A stretch of 64,000 nucleotides of DNA from Oscarella lobularis (taxonomy: Eukaryota > Porifera > Homoscleromorpha > Homosclerophorida > Oscarellidae). The number at the start of each line of letters is the position of its first letter. Positions within the stretch are counted from its first letter, which is position 1. The stretch is taken from assembly GCF_947507565.1 (NCBI RefSeq), contig NC_089176.1, positions 3,286,001-3,350,000 on the forward strand. The letters are read 5' to 3'. Positions 45,801 to 58,227 of the stretch are shown in pieces. The position numbers and the translations under genes were made by a program. Under the pieces are notes generated by a model. It worked only from the letters and a program-made list of their open reading frames with translations. It ran no database searches and was not told the origin of the DNA.

Positions 45801-48211
45801 CATTGAATAGCCGAACGAGCGACTGGAATCGGAAGGACTAAGAGACGTCGACTTCTTCTCGTCGTCCTGTCAGAAAATCATTCGCAAAGCATTTCGCGCA
45901 AGATATACATGCACAGTGTACCGATTCGGAGTGACCGCCGTCCGGTGCCGAACGAACGCTCGCCGTCTCGACGAAGAGTCGTCGTTCTCTTTCCAGTTGA
46001 GCTCTCTCCTCTTCGAGCCTGGTAAAAAAAACCGTAAGTGGAGTTCACGTCTAACGTATCGTTGTTATATACCGATCTCGTTCTCTCTTTAGTTCGGCCA
46101 GTCTCTCCTCGGCTTCCCTTTCCAGTCTCTCTTGTTCCTATGCGTATACACAGGGGTAAGAAATGCACAAGATTTCAATGTGAACTGACAGCTCGGATTG
46201 CTTCTTGAAATTCTTGCGTCTCTTGAATCTTCTTTCCGCCGTGCAGTACCTTAAGCGCAACGCCTACTAAATCATACATGCATTTGTTCTCTAGATTTTC
46301 ACTTTCGCTTCCAGTTCGCGAATCTGTCTGACATATTCCTCCTTTTCCGCTTGCGCCTTGTTGACTTCTCGCTGCTGAGCGTAGAGCTGACTCAGCACCA
46401 TGTCCTTCTCTTTTTCGGCTCGTCGTCTCCCTTCTTCCAGTCGTTCGAGTTCGTCGCGATCAATAAATCCTTCCCTAGAGAAAAAACTAGATTTGAAATA
46501 CAAACGTGACGTCATTCCTACTTCGTTGCTGCCAGCTCCGACTTGAGCCTTCGAATCTCTTTTTCGTAGACTGACAACAAGGCTTGGTGCTTCTCATCTT
46601 GATTGATGACAGCCTTGTTTTTGATCGCCTTGGCTCTAGTAATTAAAACAAGAAGGCAATAATACGTTACGATTCCCACAAAGTATCTTCAATACCTCTT
46701 GGCAAATTTGAGACTGTTTACCGACTCCAAATAGGATACAGACATGGGACTTATTGTCGCAATAAGAGTCGTCTTGCAGTTGCCTCCCAGACTAAAGAAA
46801 AACAAAAAAAAACGTTAGATCACCTCCAACAGAATAGCGTATCGTAGTCGACCTGTCTTGAAGGATTCGAGTCAGTTTGGAGTCTCGATATGGAATATGA
46901 GTCGTGCCGGGAGTCGTCAAAGCCAAGACGACCTAAACGTTATTTATCGATCGAGCACCGCGTACACGCAAACGTTCGTCCTCGTGCCTTGCCAAACATG
47001 TAGAGACTCGTATTGATGTTCTTCGTCTCTTCCTGATGCTTGTACTTGGCATCCGCTTCGAATCTCTCCGATCCCGCCAAGTCGACGAGACGCAGCTTTC
47101 CGACCGTGACAACCGACGATCCTCCCTCGCCTCGTTCGGAATGCTCGACGACGATAGTAAAGACGGCATGACTACGACTGCTAAACTGAAAAGAGAAAAA
47201 AAAAGATTGAACATATTTCATACATTGTCTATTTCTTTTTTTTATTTACTATATTCATTCTCGTGCTCTCCGTCGTTCTCAGAGCCCCGCCTTTTTTCAT
47301 TAGCAACTGCACGCCGGCCACGTCGCGAACCACGTGTTCCGACAGGCCTTCGACGTAGACGCCGCCTTCGCCGTCCTCGCGTGCACGAAGATCTTTTCGA
47401 GTGGGATCCTGAAGAGAAAAGACGCCTTTCGCACAAAAAAAAACACGTCTAATTTTTTTTCTACAGTACAATCAAATCAGAAATCTTCTCGTTGTAGATT
47501 TCCAAATAGGAGACGCGAACGAGAAATTTCGACGACAAATTCGACGAATTTTCAATGTCTAAAAGAATTTCGTCAATTTTTTATTTCTCATATTCGTGCA
47601 CTACATACATTTGAATATCTCTTCGGTCGCTCGAGGAATAATGCCTCGCGTTTCGGCGTCGCCGGCGCCTTCGATCGTGTACGTCTTTCCCGTGCCCGTC
47701 TGTCCGTACGCGATGATGCTCCCGTTGTAGCCCTCGAGCACGGACAGAGTCACATCGGCGACGCACGAACGATAAACCGACTCCTGATCAGTGCTGGGAA
47801 GACGAAACGAAAAGGAGTATGTAACCCCCCGTGTGATTTCTCTTGGGAAAGGGGGAGGAGCCCTTGGAATGCGAACGTCTGCTGTTACCTGGGATCGAAG
47901 ATCTGGTCGTAGGTGAAACTCTGCGTGTTGAACTTGTCGGTGATGCTCAGCCGTTCGCCGAAGTCGGAGACGTCTAGGAGGCTCGTGCCGGCGCTGCCGG
48001 TGCTCGTTTGACGTTCGGACGGCTTCGATATGATCACCGTCTCGTTGGCGGCGTCCCACGTAACGCATCTGATCGATCGCGCCGTTTTTTCGCGGGCTAA
48101 CGACGGGCGAATGCGCACGGCAACTTTGAAGTTCTGCTTCACGTTGTCCGCCGACGATGCGAACGCCGAACCACCGCGGCTCGATATCGATGACCGACGT
48201 CGAGTTGTCAT
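42850..48211 (-). CDS. Kinesin motor-DEP-ankyrin repeat fusion protein
   Basis: The start at 48211 leads into a full N-terminal kinesin motor: VAVRIRPS, the P-loop GQTGTGKT (about 47690), [33 protein letters not shown] and a neck [16 protein letters not shown]. Coiled-coil exons follow (46.5-46.0 kb), then a Ser/Pro/Gly-rich linker. Exons at 45.4-44.9 kb read in phase into a DEP domain ([20 protein letters not shown], then [12 protein letters not shown]). Further in-phase exons give at least five ankyrin repeats ([82 protein letters not shown]). Junction phases agree across the motor-to-DEP boundary, so one gene is preferred over two. The last exon is uncertain: one splice choice stops near 42890, another reads to 42717, antisense to the oxidase gene. 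Confidence 0.78.
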
Positions 48212-48357
48212 CGGTCGAAAGGCGTCGGCTCACGCTGTCATTTTTTGCAAAACGTTGGTTGTTGCTAGAGCGTCACGTGGTGCGGTAGAGAGGCGTGAAG
48301 AGGCGTGGTCCTAATGCATATTTGTCCGCAAATTGATTAGAGAAGTTATATATAAAA

Positions 48358-49284
48358 TCATGTCAAAGCCGAGTTTACTCTTACTCCAGGAACTAGTAGT
48401 GACTTTTTGTCATCTCTAGCACCGCGCCAGTAGAATCTCATCGCTTCATTGGCGGTAGGCATTTGCTTTGCATTCAATGTAGTTGGTAGAACAGGAAGAG
48501 CTCTTTTGGCGACTACTATTGACTGGCATTTTGTGGAACAACGACTACTGATTTTGACTTGCATGTCGCTCCTTTTAGTCAGAGGATTATCAATAGAAAC
48601 GTGAAAATTGATTTCTCGTTCAATTGCCAAAAGTGGTTCAAACACGCCGTCAGAGATATCTTCAATCACGAGCCATATAACAAACTTTTGTTTCCTTTCT
48701 ACCTCTTTCAATATGTGGCTGCCGGGATAGCCAATTTTCGCCAAATCTAATCCCCACGAGGCGCGCGTAAATGGAACGTCGTCCATGAAGAGAAAAAACT
48801 GTTTGCTTTCAACCGATCCAAACTCTACGTAAGACCTTGAACCGTAAAATGGGGACGACTCCTTGCAATCACAATCCAAACATTCCTTATTGGTGAGCTC
48901 CCAGTGGGCTCTTCCGGTGACGTCACCCGCGTCATCAGTATACACGTGACTGCTTGAGAAAGTGGGAATGGCTTGTACCAATCCTAGTCTGTAGTGTCCA
49001 GACGTTCCTGGCAACGTTTCGACGGTAACAGGGAGTTCGAGCAAAAATCCAGGAGCTTCTAATAAAATCGAATTTGACGTGCATTCCGTCTTGATGGTTG
49101 ACTCTGCTTGAACGAGCCTAGAGACGTTCATTCGAGTCGCTTTCTGCTCTCTAAGAAATTCGACTTGATTCACGATTCGTGGTTTAGGCAACGTGACCGT
49201 GACGTTTACAGAACGCCACTTGAAGTGCCTTTCTTCGTGCAGCACAGTTCGTTTGCAAAAAAGTCCACTAACTTGCCCACCCAT
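48358..49284 (-). CDS. FAM78-like protein, single exon
   Basis: I choose the Met at 49284, giving 308 aa. It opens M-G-G-Q-V-S-G, an N-myristoylation pattern also seen in FAM78 proteins (MGC start); the ORF extends 25 codons upstream to 49359. Features shared with FAM78A/B from memory are a WEL segment, FYGS, an MDD-x-(n)-TRASWG stretch, the ERKQKFVIWLV core (RDQSFTTWLV in vertebrates), a DNPLTKR turn and a C-terminal P-TANEAMRFYWRG-(n)-LLVPG block. Function in vertebrates is unknown. The gene lies 161 bp downstream of the polycystin stop on the same strand and 147 bp from the kinesin gene start. Confidence 0.68.
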   Translation of the reverse strand: MGGQVSGLFCKRTVLHEERHFKWRSVNVTVTLPKPRIVNQVEFLREQKATRMNVSRLVQAESTIKTECTSNSILLEAPGFLLELPVTVETLPGTSGHYRLGLVQAIPTFSSSHVYTDDAGDVTGRAHWELTNKECLDCDCKESSPFYGSRSYVEFGSVESKQFFLFMDDVPFTRASWGLDLAKIGYPGSHILKEVERKQKFVIWLVIEDISDGVFEPLLAIEREINFHVSIDNPLTKRSDMQVKISSRCSTKCQSIVVAKRALPVLPTTLNAKQMPTANEAMRFYWRGARDDKKSLLVPGVRVNSALT

Positions 49285-49444
49285 CCTCGTGACGTGATGA
49301 CCTCGAAAGAAATGCATGTCGACAGAGGCTGATAGGTGTATGAAGAAAGTGTAATTCAAGTTGCATCATCATCCATTATCATGGTATGATGGTGAACAAA
49401 TCCCTATTTATGTAACTGTGCCCTCCCCCAGCCCCTCCCTAGCC

Positions 49445-52400
49445 CTACATAGCATTAGGATGATCCGGCTTCCACTGCAAATTGAGAACCTCTAACGACT
49501 CTAGACTTTCTGACTTGACGAGTAGTGGATGACGATGAACGACGGCAACAGTCCGTTTCCTTAGATCGCCTTTTGATTGGGATCGCCCCAATCTGGCATC
49601 TTTCCATTGAGAAAAGGAACTCGCTTTTGTTCTACTGTCTGCTTTGCAAACGTTTGCCTCTAAAAAGGTACCATCGATGTCCGTCAGCGAGACGCGACTC
49701 GTTCGCTTCAGAGACGACGCGGATCGAAAATAGTATCGTCGACCCGGTCTTCGAACCTCCGAGGGTGGCATGACGGGCTCGAGTGATAGTGGAGCAACTT
49801 GATCGACCTTGCCAATTTTCCCTGCAGTCCTAATTTCCTCCGTCGTTTTGACGAGCTCGTTCATTTGATACGCGAGCTGGGGAAGTAGCTCCCACGTTGA
49901 ATCACACTCCCACTTGGGCAATTCAATATCTTCCATTTCCATATCTGGCTCGCCTTTTTCCACGAGCCTTTCCAAGTCCTCCCAGCTGGCGATCGGCTTC
50001 GGTCGCAGGCGTCTTAAGACGGATTTTGGCTCCGCAAGAATACCGGACAATGCCGTATCGGCGATTGACGTTCTCACTGTATCTTGCCGTGCCTGTCGTA
50101 CGGACCACTTGAAAATCGCAAACAACATAGCAAACGTTCCGGTACTGACGAGAAACGATATAGGGGCAAAAAAGAAGAAGCTCGAAACGGGATGACTCGT
50201 CAGTTCAGGCGAAGAAAAAATACCACGAGGCGTTATTAGAAACAACGACAGAAACGCTTTGCTAAGCGAGGAGAAGTAGCCGATTTGCGAGCCGAATACG
50301 ACGTGGGCGAATTGTCCAAAGATAAAAACCAATAAGCAAACGGCTAGTATCAAGTGAAACGTCGGCAAGGCCGCGTGCCGAAAGATGGCGTGGAGAAACG
50401 ATCCAGAAGAGAAATATCGAAGAAGATTGATAAACATGAGAAAGGCAAAAAATATGACAGCCGAGTAAACGAAATTCATTTTTAGCTCGTTTTCTATAGC
50501 AGAATGCCAATCTTCAATGGGAACGTTCCTTCCACCTTTCAGTCTATCAAATAGAAGTGGGACGTCGATCATGATTGACAAGTAGTGCATCAAGACGCTC
50601 CATACATGGAAAATTTTTAACGTTTCACCCAAAAAATGAAGGTCGAGTAGAAAGCCGAGTCGAAATTTTCGTATTCGCACGACGCCTTTCGCCGTGCGAT
50701 AGACGACGAGAAGAAAAAGTGCAATTTCCAAAATCGTGACGACGAGGTCGGACGGAAGTTGATGATAAGACAGTCGAGCCGTACGAATAATGCGACTCGC
50801 ATGCACGCCGCCGACGGCGTCGAATTCCGCAACAAAACCGACGAACGTAAACGTGTTCCACGCCGGATGATACGCTACGTATTCGGCGACAATTGAAAGG
50901 GTTTTTCTATCGACCCAGCCGGATCTTCGAAGAAAGAGAATTTGATTCATAGCGTCACTCGATGACGATTTCAAGTCGATAACGAATCCTCCGCCAGAAG
51001 AATAAGATGCAAAACGGCCCTGTATCTCCCCTGAACCTTTGAATTCTGTAAAATTCCACAGCCCGTTCGGATCGCCGTACGACGTTTCCGTCTGTCGGAA
51101 TTGTCGTAGTCTGACGTTACTTAGCAGAACAAAGTGTACGCTCTTGAAGGGATCGGCTAGAGTCGCGTTCGTCTTGGAGAGGGGACCTTTCGCCCATTCC
51201 CACCACGCTTCTCTCGACGAAATCGAATCAAACGATTCCGATTTCCACAAATTGTTCACCGGCTTGCGAATCTGAAAGGCGCCGCGTGGACGTCGAGAGT
51301 AGACGATGACGATTAGCAGTAAGAAGAAGAGGAAATAGTCGAGGCCTTCCTTGATCGCCTTCCACATCTCCTTTCGTTCCGCAACCGTCTCCATGACCGG
51401 CATCAGTTCGTACGTCGTCGGCGATACGTTGAATTTCGTACGTCGTTTTCTTTCAAAAGTCGTTTCGTCGATGGGCGGCTTTTTCGTAGCGATTTTTCCC
51501 TTGGGAGTCGAAGAAAATATCAGAGGAGCTTTCTTGCGTTCTTTCGCGGTAGCGGCGGCCTTTTTGGAAAACTTTACGTACAGAGTGGAAACGAAAACCT
51601 TCAACGGCTCGAACATAAGTAACGACTGCAGAAGGCACCAAAGCAAAGTCAACAACCACGAGATAGTCGCTCCTTTGTCGAAGTTGATGCTGAAGATGAA
51701 GACAAAAGCGATCGACGCCGCGCACGTCACAAAGCAACCGATCCAAGCAACGACGACCCAAACACACGGAAAACGACGACGTTTATCGATTCTTTTCTGC
51801 TCGCGACGGCACCGACGACAGCGACGCTTAAAGAGCTGTATCCATAGAATTGTGACGGGAAGAGAGAACGCATTTGCCACGCACGCGACAAAAACGGTTC
51901 GCAGCGAAACGCCGAATACGATGAATTTCGACTCGAGTCTCGTCGGAGCTTGAGCCCACGACGCCGTCACGGCCATCATGAAGAGTAGAAGCGAAAGAAC
52001 GCAGGTTAGTCTTTGAACGCGACTGAATCGCGACCGAAGCGGCGCGAGAAAGAGCGACGACCATAGATGAGAGTCGGCGAAGATGCGCTTCATTTCCGCC
52101 GCGAATCGTCCCGCGGCGACGAGTGCCGTCGCGTCCGGACAACGACGACGCAGTTCTCGCTTGGGTCCGCCGTTTTCGACGGAGAGCCAATCGTAGCAGG
52201 GAAACTCGACGCATTCGTCGGTCGTCAGATCGCGCACGACGACGCGATTGAGATACCACGACGGCGACGCGCCGCCGTTGTCGTGCCACACGTGCAATGT
52301 CGTTAGAGCGCCGAGAGACGACGGCGTCGTCAGAAGAAAACCGTCTATGGAATTACGACGAAATAGTTTCGTCGCCGTTTCGTTCGAAGCGACGAGTTCT

Positions 52401-55400
52401 CGAGTCGTCGTGCAGAAACGATCGCCTCCGAAGAGCACGACGCTGACGCGCGCCGTCGTGCCGGATCCAAGCAGTTCGCCCGTTTCGACGACGATTTCGT
52501 ATCGTTGTTTATCCGACGGCTCGTTATCGTCCAAGAGAAGTGCACCCCTTCGTCGAGATTTCGACTCGCTGCGCTTAACGATTACAATCGACGTCACGTA
52601 GGCGCTGAGAAGAAAGACAAGTAGAGCCATAGCCACGAAGCTGCGACGCGTGGTCTCGTCGACATCGCTTACGTCGATCTGAATACGATTAGGTGCGAGA
52701 TCGATGCTCCCGGCAAATGACGTCAGATGATTGCAATAGCAGACGATAGAATAGAGCGTCGTCTCGCCGTCGACGGACGGCGTGCATCCGTCGGACGACC
52801 AAGCAGGAGTCGTCGCGAATTCGTCCCAAAAAACGCAGTTCGACCACCACGTCAGAAAGCGATAGCGTACAGGACCATTCGTCTGCATCGACGACAGCGT
52901 TATAGTATGGGAAGCGTTTGCTGGAAATATCGAGACGCTGTACGGAACGTTTCGCTCGAGGCGAACCGTTTGGCTAAAATTGAGGAAATTGAGATTGGAC
53001 GCGTTCTGTTTCACTCGTATCCACACGTCGACGGCTTTGACGTCGTTATCGTTCGATAGCGTCAGTTCGACATTTAGCGAGTGATTCCACAGAGCGGGTA
53101 GAGGCGCGGCGACTACGTGCGCGTTCGACGACGACTCGTTCAGCACATACTCGGCTATCGCTTCGTCCAAGAGTGGATTATGATTGAGAAGGATTTCGAG
53201 TCGTATCGGATTCTGAAGGTGGCTCACTTCGACTGGACGTCCGTCGCACTTGGTCACCTCGAGCGACGTCACGTTCGTCAACGTCGACGACGAGTCGGGC
53301 AGATCGAGATACGGATTGCGTTCGTACGTGGAAAGAAAAGCGCTCAGACAATGTACGCCACGACTCGATCGTTTGAAATCGTCCTCCCTCGAAACGATCT
53401 CCTCCACTTCTGCGGGCAAACGAAAAACGGCCTGAATATCACCTCGCATCGTTTCCACGTAGTCGACGCGATTCACTTTGGCGGCGGCAAAAGCGACGAA
53501 GCCGACGCGACGTTGAATCATTTCGCCCAACTCGCGCGATCTCATATACCCCTGAAGAACGATCGACATGGAATTAATGAACTCCGTCGTCGACGTCGTT
53601 CTCGCGACGAGAGACGACGACGTCGCGCGAGCGGTCGACGTGAGGACGCGCCCGTTGAGCAGCGCGCCGAAGTTCGCCTTGTGCCACAGCACCGTCGCGA
53701 CGTTGTCCGCTATGCGCGCCGACACGTCGACGCCGTCGACGTCGATTTCGACTTCCTTCGCGAGACAATTCGCCAACGCCGTCAACACCGTATCGGCAAT
53801 CGTTTCCGTATAGATCGGCACGCTCTCGAGAAGTCCGATCAGAAAGAGACGCAAGGCGCGACGAAGTTTGACGACGTAGTCGTCCGTCGTCTCCGCGAGA
53901 CGACTATTCATGACGACGGCGACGACGCATATGGCGTAGGCGATTCCGTAGTCGTCGCCGCCGGTTACGGCTCGACCAAGCAATCCGCTAGAATTCACGG
54001 CAATCGATTTGATATAATCTTCCGGCTTTACGACGCCGCCGACAACGACGAGCGGCGAGACGGCAATTTCGAAGGGACACAGTTCCGTAGTCGCGCCGTA
54101 CGAATCGACGATCTCGATCCAAACGCAGCCGAGACCTGACTGGCTTGCGGCGAGAGAGAAACTCGACGTGCTTCGCGTTCCCGAATAGATGAGAGTCCGA
54201 TTCTCTTTCCCGCCGGCGACGCAATCGGCGTAATAGACGACGTACGCGAGAGAGCAATCGGGAGAAACGTTGTTCGACCAATTGCTGCAGATGACGGTGA
54301 ACGTCGTAAGCAATTCGATGCCGCTTGACGGCGACACGTGGCAGCGACCGCCGTACGGAGGCGCGTACGTGAAGACGCCGAAGAGCGACGAGCCGACTCT
54401 CGCGCCGTCATACATCGTTGCCGTCACGTTAAAGGCGACTATCTGATTCGACAAGAGAACGTTCTCTTTGAGGACGAGAAGTTTTGAATGCGTTCCGAGT
54501 ACGGTGTCGTCGGGATCGAGCGAAATTTCGCGAACGTTGAGTTTCAATCCGAAGGCGACGCTCATTTTTTCGGGTTCGGCGAGATGCAAGAGCGATTGCG
54601 TGACGGCGTGGGGAAAACTGTTGAGCGGAGGTTTCGTTCCGGAATGGAGAGTGCTGTTGTAGCAAGGCGTTTCGTTCGGATAGGGCAGCTCGGGGAGCTC
54701 GTAGACGACGAGCTGCCACGAGAAGAAGACCGTCGTCGCATCGTCGCAGTTGTGGCAATTCGCTTCAAGAGAGATGCGTCTTGCGGCGCTGACTTGAAAG
54801 CCCTTGCACTGCGAGCAACGGATGGAGAGTCTACAAGCGCACAAGACGTCCATTAGAGCGCGCTAGCGTGCCTGGACGCGTTTACTGCGGTCAAAGGACA
54901 CCAAAAGTGCCTCGTTTTGAACCGAAAACAGCGAGTACTAGCCGCGAATTAAATTCTGCTACGGTTTTAAACAAAGCGCCGTCGCCATCCCGCCTCTTTT
55001 ACGCCAAAAAACGACGAATGTATGCGAACACGTGCACGCGACCGACTTACAGCAAATCATCATCTGGTAAGTGAGCGTCTTCGACGACAACGTGCAGTAA
55101 AGGAATCGCCGACAATTCCGTGGCATTCCAAACGACGCCAAAGAGAAAATGTCGAAAGCCGTAAGCGAAGACATCACTCGGAATGTCGATCGTGAGATCG
55201 CCGGCAGCGAGACGTTCAGCAACGAGCGAACCTTCGAGCGAATCGGCGAAGCACGAGAGAGACGGATCGTCGGCAACCGTGCAATCCCAGCGAAGTGTCC
55301 TAATACAGTAATCAGATTACGGTGTATCGGTACGGAGTCCAAGTCGTACCCAAGGCTCGTCAAATCTTCGGGGCTGAAAAACTGTTCCGGAAACAGGTAA

Positions 55401-57984
55401 AGTGAGCCGCCGAAACGAGAAATCGTCTGAGTTTGTCCACTACTGACAGAATCGACGAGATTCGGCTCAACTAGGAGGGTGATTCGACCGACGGCACTGA
55501 GACCCGATTCAAAGAAACTCACCTGTAAAGAAAGTGCCCTCAAACGCGAGGATAAACAATTGAAAAAACAAACACGTACTCTAACGATAACAAAATAACT
55601 GCCTTTATTCAAATCGTGCCTTTCCAAATAGAGAGTGCTGGTCGTCGTTGAAAGAGCCCAATAAGCAGTCGCAGATTGATCTAGAATCTAATTTTGCAAT
55701 TATCCCCCATTAGAAGTTATTTGAAAATTCTACTACAACTCTTGTACCCGCCAAGTGAACGTTGGCTTTCCCATAGACTCGCCAGAGCACGACGCATTAA
55801 CAACAGCCTCAATCACAAGCGAACCAGAAGGAATAACCTGCATGCAAAGCGCGTGCCTCTGAAAGACCCGACTTAGCATCGCTGCGCCCAGTCTACCTTT
55901 ACAGGCGAGACACCACTGAACGTGACAGGCGGGCAACCGATGACTTCCACCGACGTCGTCGCCTGTATGGAGTTGCCACTTTGGCCGAAGGCACGAGCAA
56001 TGACGATGAAGCGGCCAGGACTGCAACGCGTTGGCAATCGATTCCAAATGTCTTAACTTACACGTACCTGGCGTATCTGTGGCCGGTACTCGGCGTTGAC
56101 GTCGTGCGAGTCGTGCCGTCTCCGAACGACCACTCTATTCGATCGAGAACGACTCCGACGACAACGACTGTGAACGACACAAGACTGCCCGTGACGTGGA
56201 AAGAGTCAGAAACTGACAGAGTCATCTATTCGACGCAAAATAGCATACAAAATTGAAAAGACATATAGTCCGCACCCCGAGAAATTGATTTGACATACTG
56301 ATCACAGATACCTGGTGGGCAACTGAGACGCCTCGACTGACGGGATTGCGCGCTTCTACGGCTACGTTGTACCTGGCGAGAAGCGCTGCACTTCAATTAG
56401 GACGCGAAAATAATATCACTTACGTTCCGTTCGTCAGAAAATGTAATGTATGAAAAGGGGTTTGGGTGCGATTGACGACGACGCTATCGACGAGCCAGAC
56501 ATACTCGAGATCGGTTAGAGAAAAAGGAGACACAAAGGCTGCGAGGAAGAGATGTGATCCTTGATGCAAGAACGCAGCACTTATGTTCAATTGAACGCCT
56601 TAGAGAAGAAAAGGTTTCACACGGAGATGTACCACGGATAATTATCTACTTTGTATAGTCCCATAAGCGAAAATTACGCGCTCATCGTTGGCCGACCCAA
56701 AAGGATTCGAAGCGATTGCACGAAGATTAAATTGACCCGAACTGTGATACACGTGACGTAGTCGAATTTCTATAAATAACAAATAAAAAGAAAAGAGGGA
56801 GCCCTCAAGTCTCTTACCACTGATTCGTCTTCCCGATTCCTCCACGCGTACAACAAGCATCGCGTTTGACTCATTGACGCCAGCTGATAACCAGTATCTA
56901 TGGTGGAACACACTGCCATTGCCAAAGTGGACGTCCAAAGTCAAATGAGAACCGCCTTCGATGATGACAATCACGTGTACGTCATCACCGACCGCGACGA
57001 TTTCTCGATCCAATTCCACGCGAACGACGCCAATTTCTTGGATTATGGACAAAACGTGGCTGAAGTTTGTTATGAGACTACAATTGCTGCTGCTGTCATT
57101 CAGAGATGCTCTAGCTGTCACTTCATAATCGCCTGCTTCCGTGTAGCTATGATTTACGGCGATGACGTCAGAGCGGCGATATTCGCCCACGCGAGACGAA
57201 TTGTCACCAAAGTTAATTCGCAACCGGAAAACGGTGCCACTCGTGACATTGACAATAACGTTAAAAGTGATGTCATTCGTTCGATAGCGATTTCCCGACC
57301 GATATAACGTCCACATTAGGTCGGGAAAATCGTTCTCTATGCGAAGACGTTTTAGAGGACACTCGCTCGTTGAACGAACTAGGCGCGCTCCACGGGGTGC
57401 CACGACGGAGAAAAAAATATTCCATATGTAAGGTTGGCGGGCATTATACAGACGCGCTGACCTACGAGTGCGAAACTGGCGCCAATATGTACATAAACAG
57501 TGGCGCGTTACGTCGCCTTACCCAAGACAGCGCGTGTTTTCTAGTAGCACCGCTGATTTCGTGATATCTTTTCCACAAAAGCAAGCGCTGTCCGATCGAA
57601 CGGCCGAATAGGGAAATCTGAATGAATCAATAGCAATGCGTTTGCCGCGCCGCAGTTGCGGCGGCGGTATCGTCTGTTTGCGCGTGGGCTTCTGTTTGAA
57701 GGGGGCTTACCTAAACGAATAGCAAGCTCGTGCACAAGCTTGAGGAGAAGAACTTCGATGAACGCGAATTCGAGTTGAAAAGACGAACGGACTCGCTCCG
57801 CGAATGCATCCAATGTGGCGAGAATCTGTTATACGGGGGATGAGGTTTAGACGGAAGCTGGCGTATTGTGGAGGCGTGTCTGCACTCTCGCTGCCTACTT
57901 TTTGCAGTGCAGTAAAGTCTTACCCGCTGATGATTCATATACCAGAAATAGAAGAGCCAGAGCAGCAGCAGTCTGCGAAGGCAT
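49445..57984 (-). CDS. Polycystin-1-like receptor/channel protein
   Basis: The predicted start at 57984 gives a signal peptide (MPSQTAAALALLFL joined to ILATLDAFA across an intron). PKD-type repeats follow (about 56640-57340; INFGDNSS, NHSYTEAGDYEVTARA), then REJ-type sequence over several exons (about 56.0-54.9 kb). One giant exon, about 54830-49445, holds the rest: the end of the REJ part, a GAIN/GPS region ending CYCNHLTSFAG (about 52725), a first TM, a PLAT domain (YEIVVETGELLGSGTTARVSV, about 52510-52200), then about ten more TM segments to 50.1 kb and a cytosolic tail. This order (PKD, REJ, GPS, TM1, PLAT, TM2-11) defines the polycystin-1/PKD1L/PKDREJ group. Such proteins pair with TRPP channels in cilia or sperm. 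N-terminal exon joins from 57.4 to 57.98 kb are tentative. Confidence 0.84.
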
Positions 57985-58227
57985 GCTGGACGCTAGAACA
58001 ATCCGGGATTGTGGATAGCGTCACATTGCGAATGCATGACGATTTGAAAGTCTAATAGAACGTCCTATGCATAATTTCAACCGCGGTTAGGCTGGTTAGG
58101 TACACTGGTGGTCTAGTGTACGTTAAAGACCGCGTGATTAATTAATTATTTGATCGAGTATTTAACCAACGTATTTATTAGGGATAGAAAATCGGCTTAT
58201 AACCTCTTTTTATCATGTCTAAATTTT

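Noticed and set aside
49897-51953. + strand ORFs within the polycystin TM region
   Set aside because: Antisense shadows; no start context or homology.
53117-54139. 340-aa + strand ORF opposite the polycystin exon
   Set aside because: Arg/Asp-rich shadow of a clear polycystin coding frame on the other strand; no motifs of its own.
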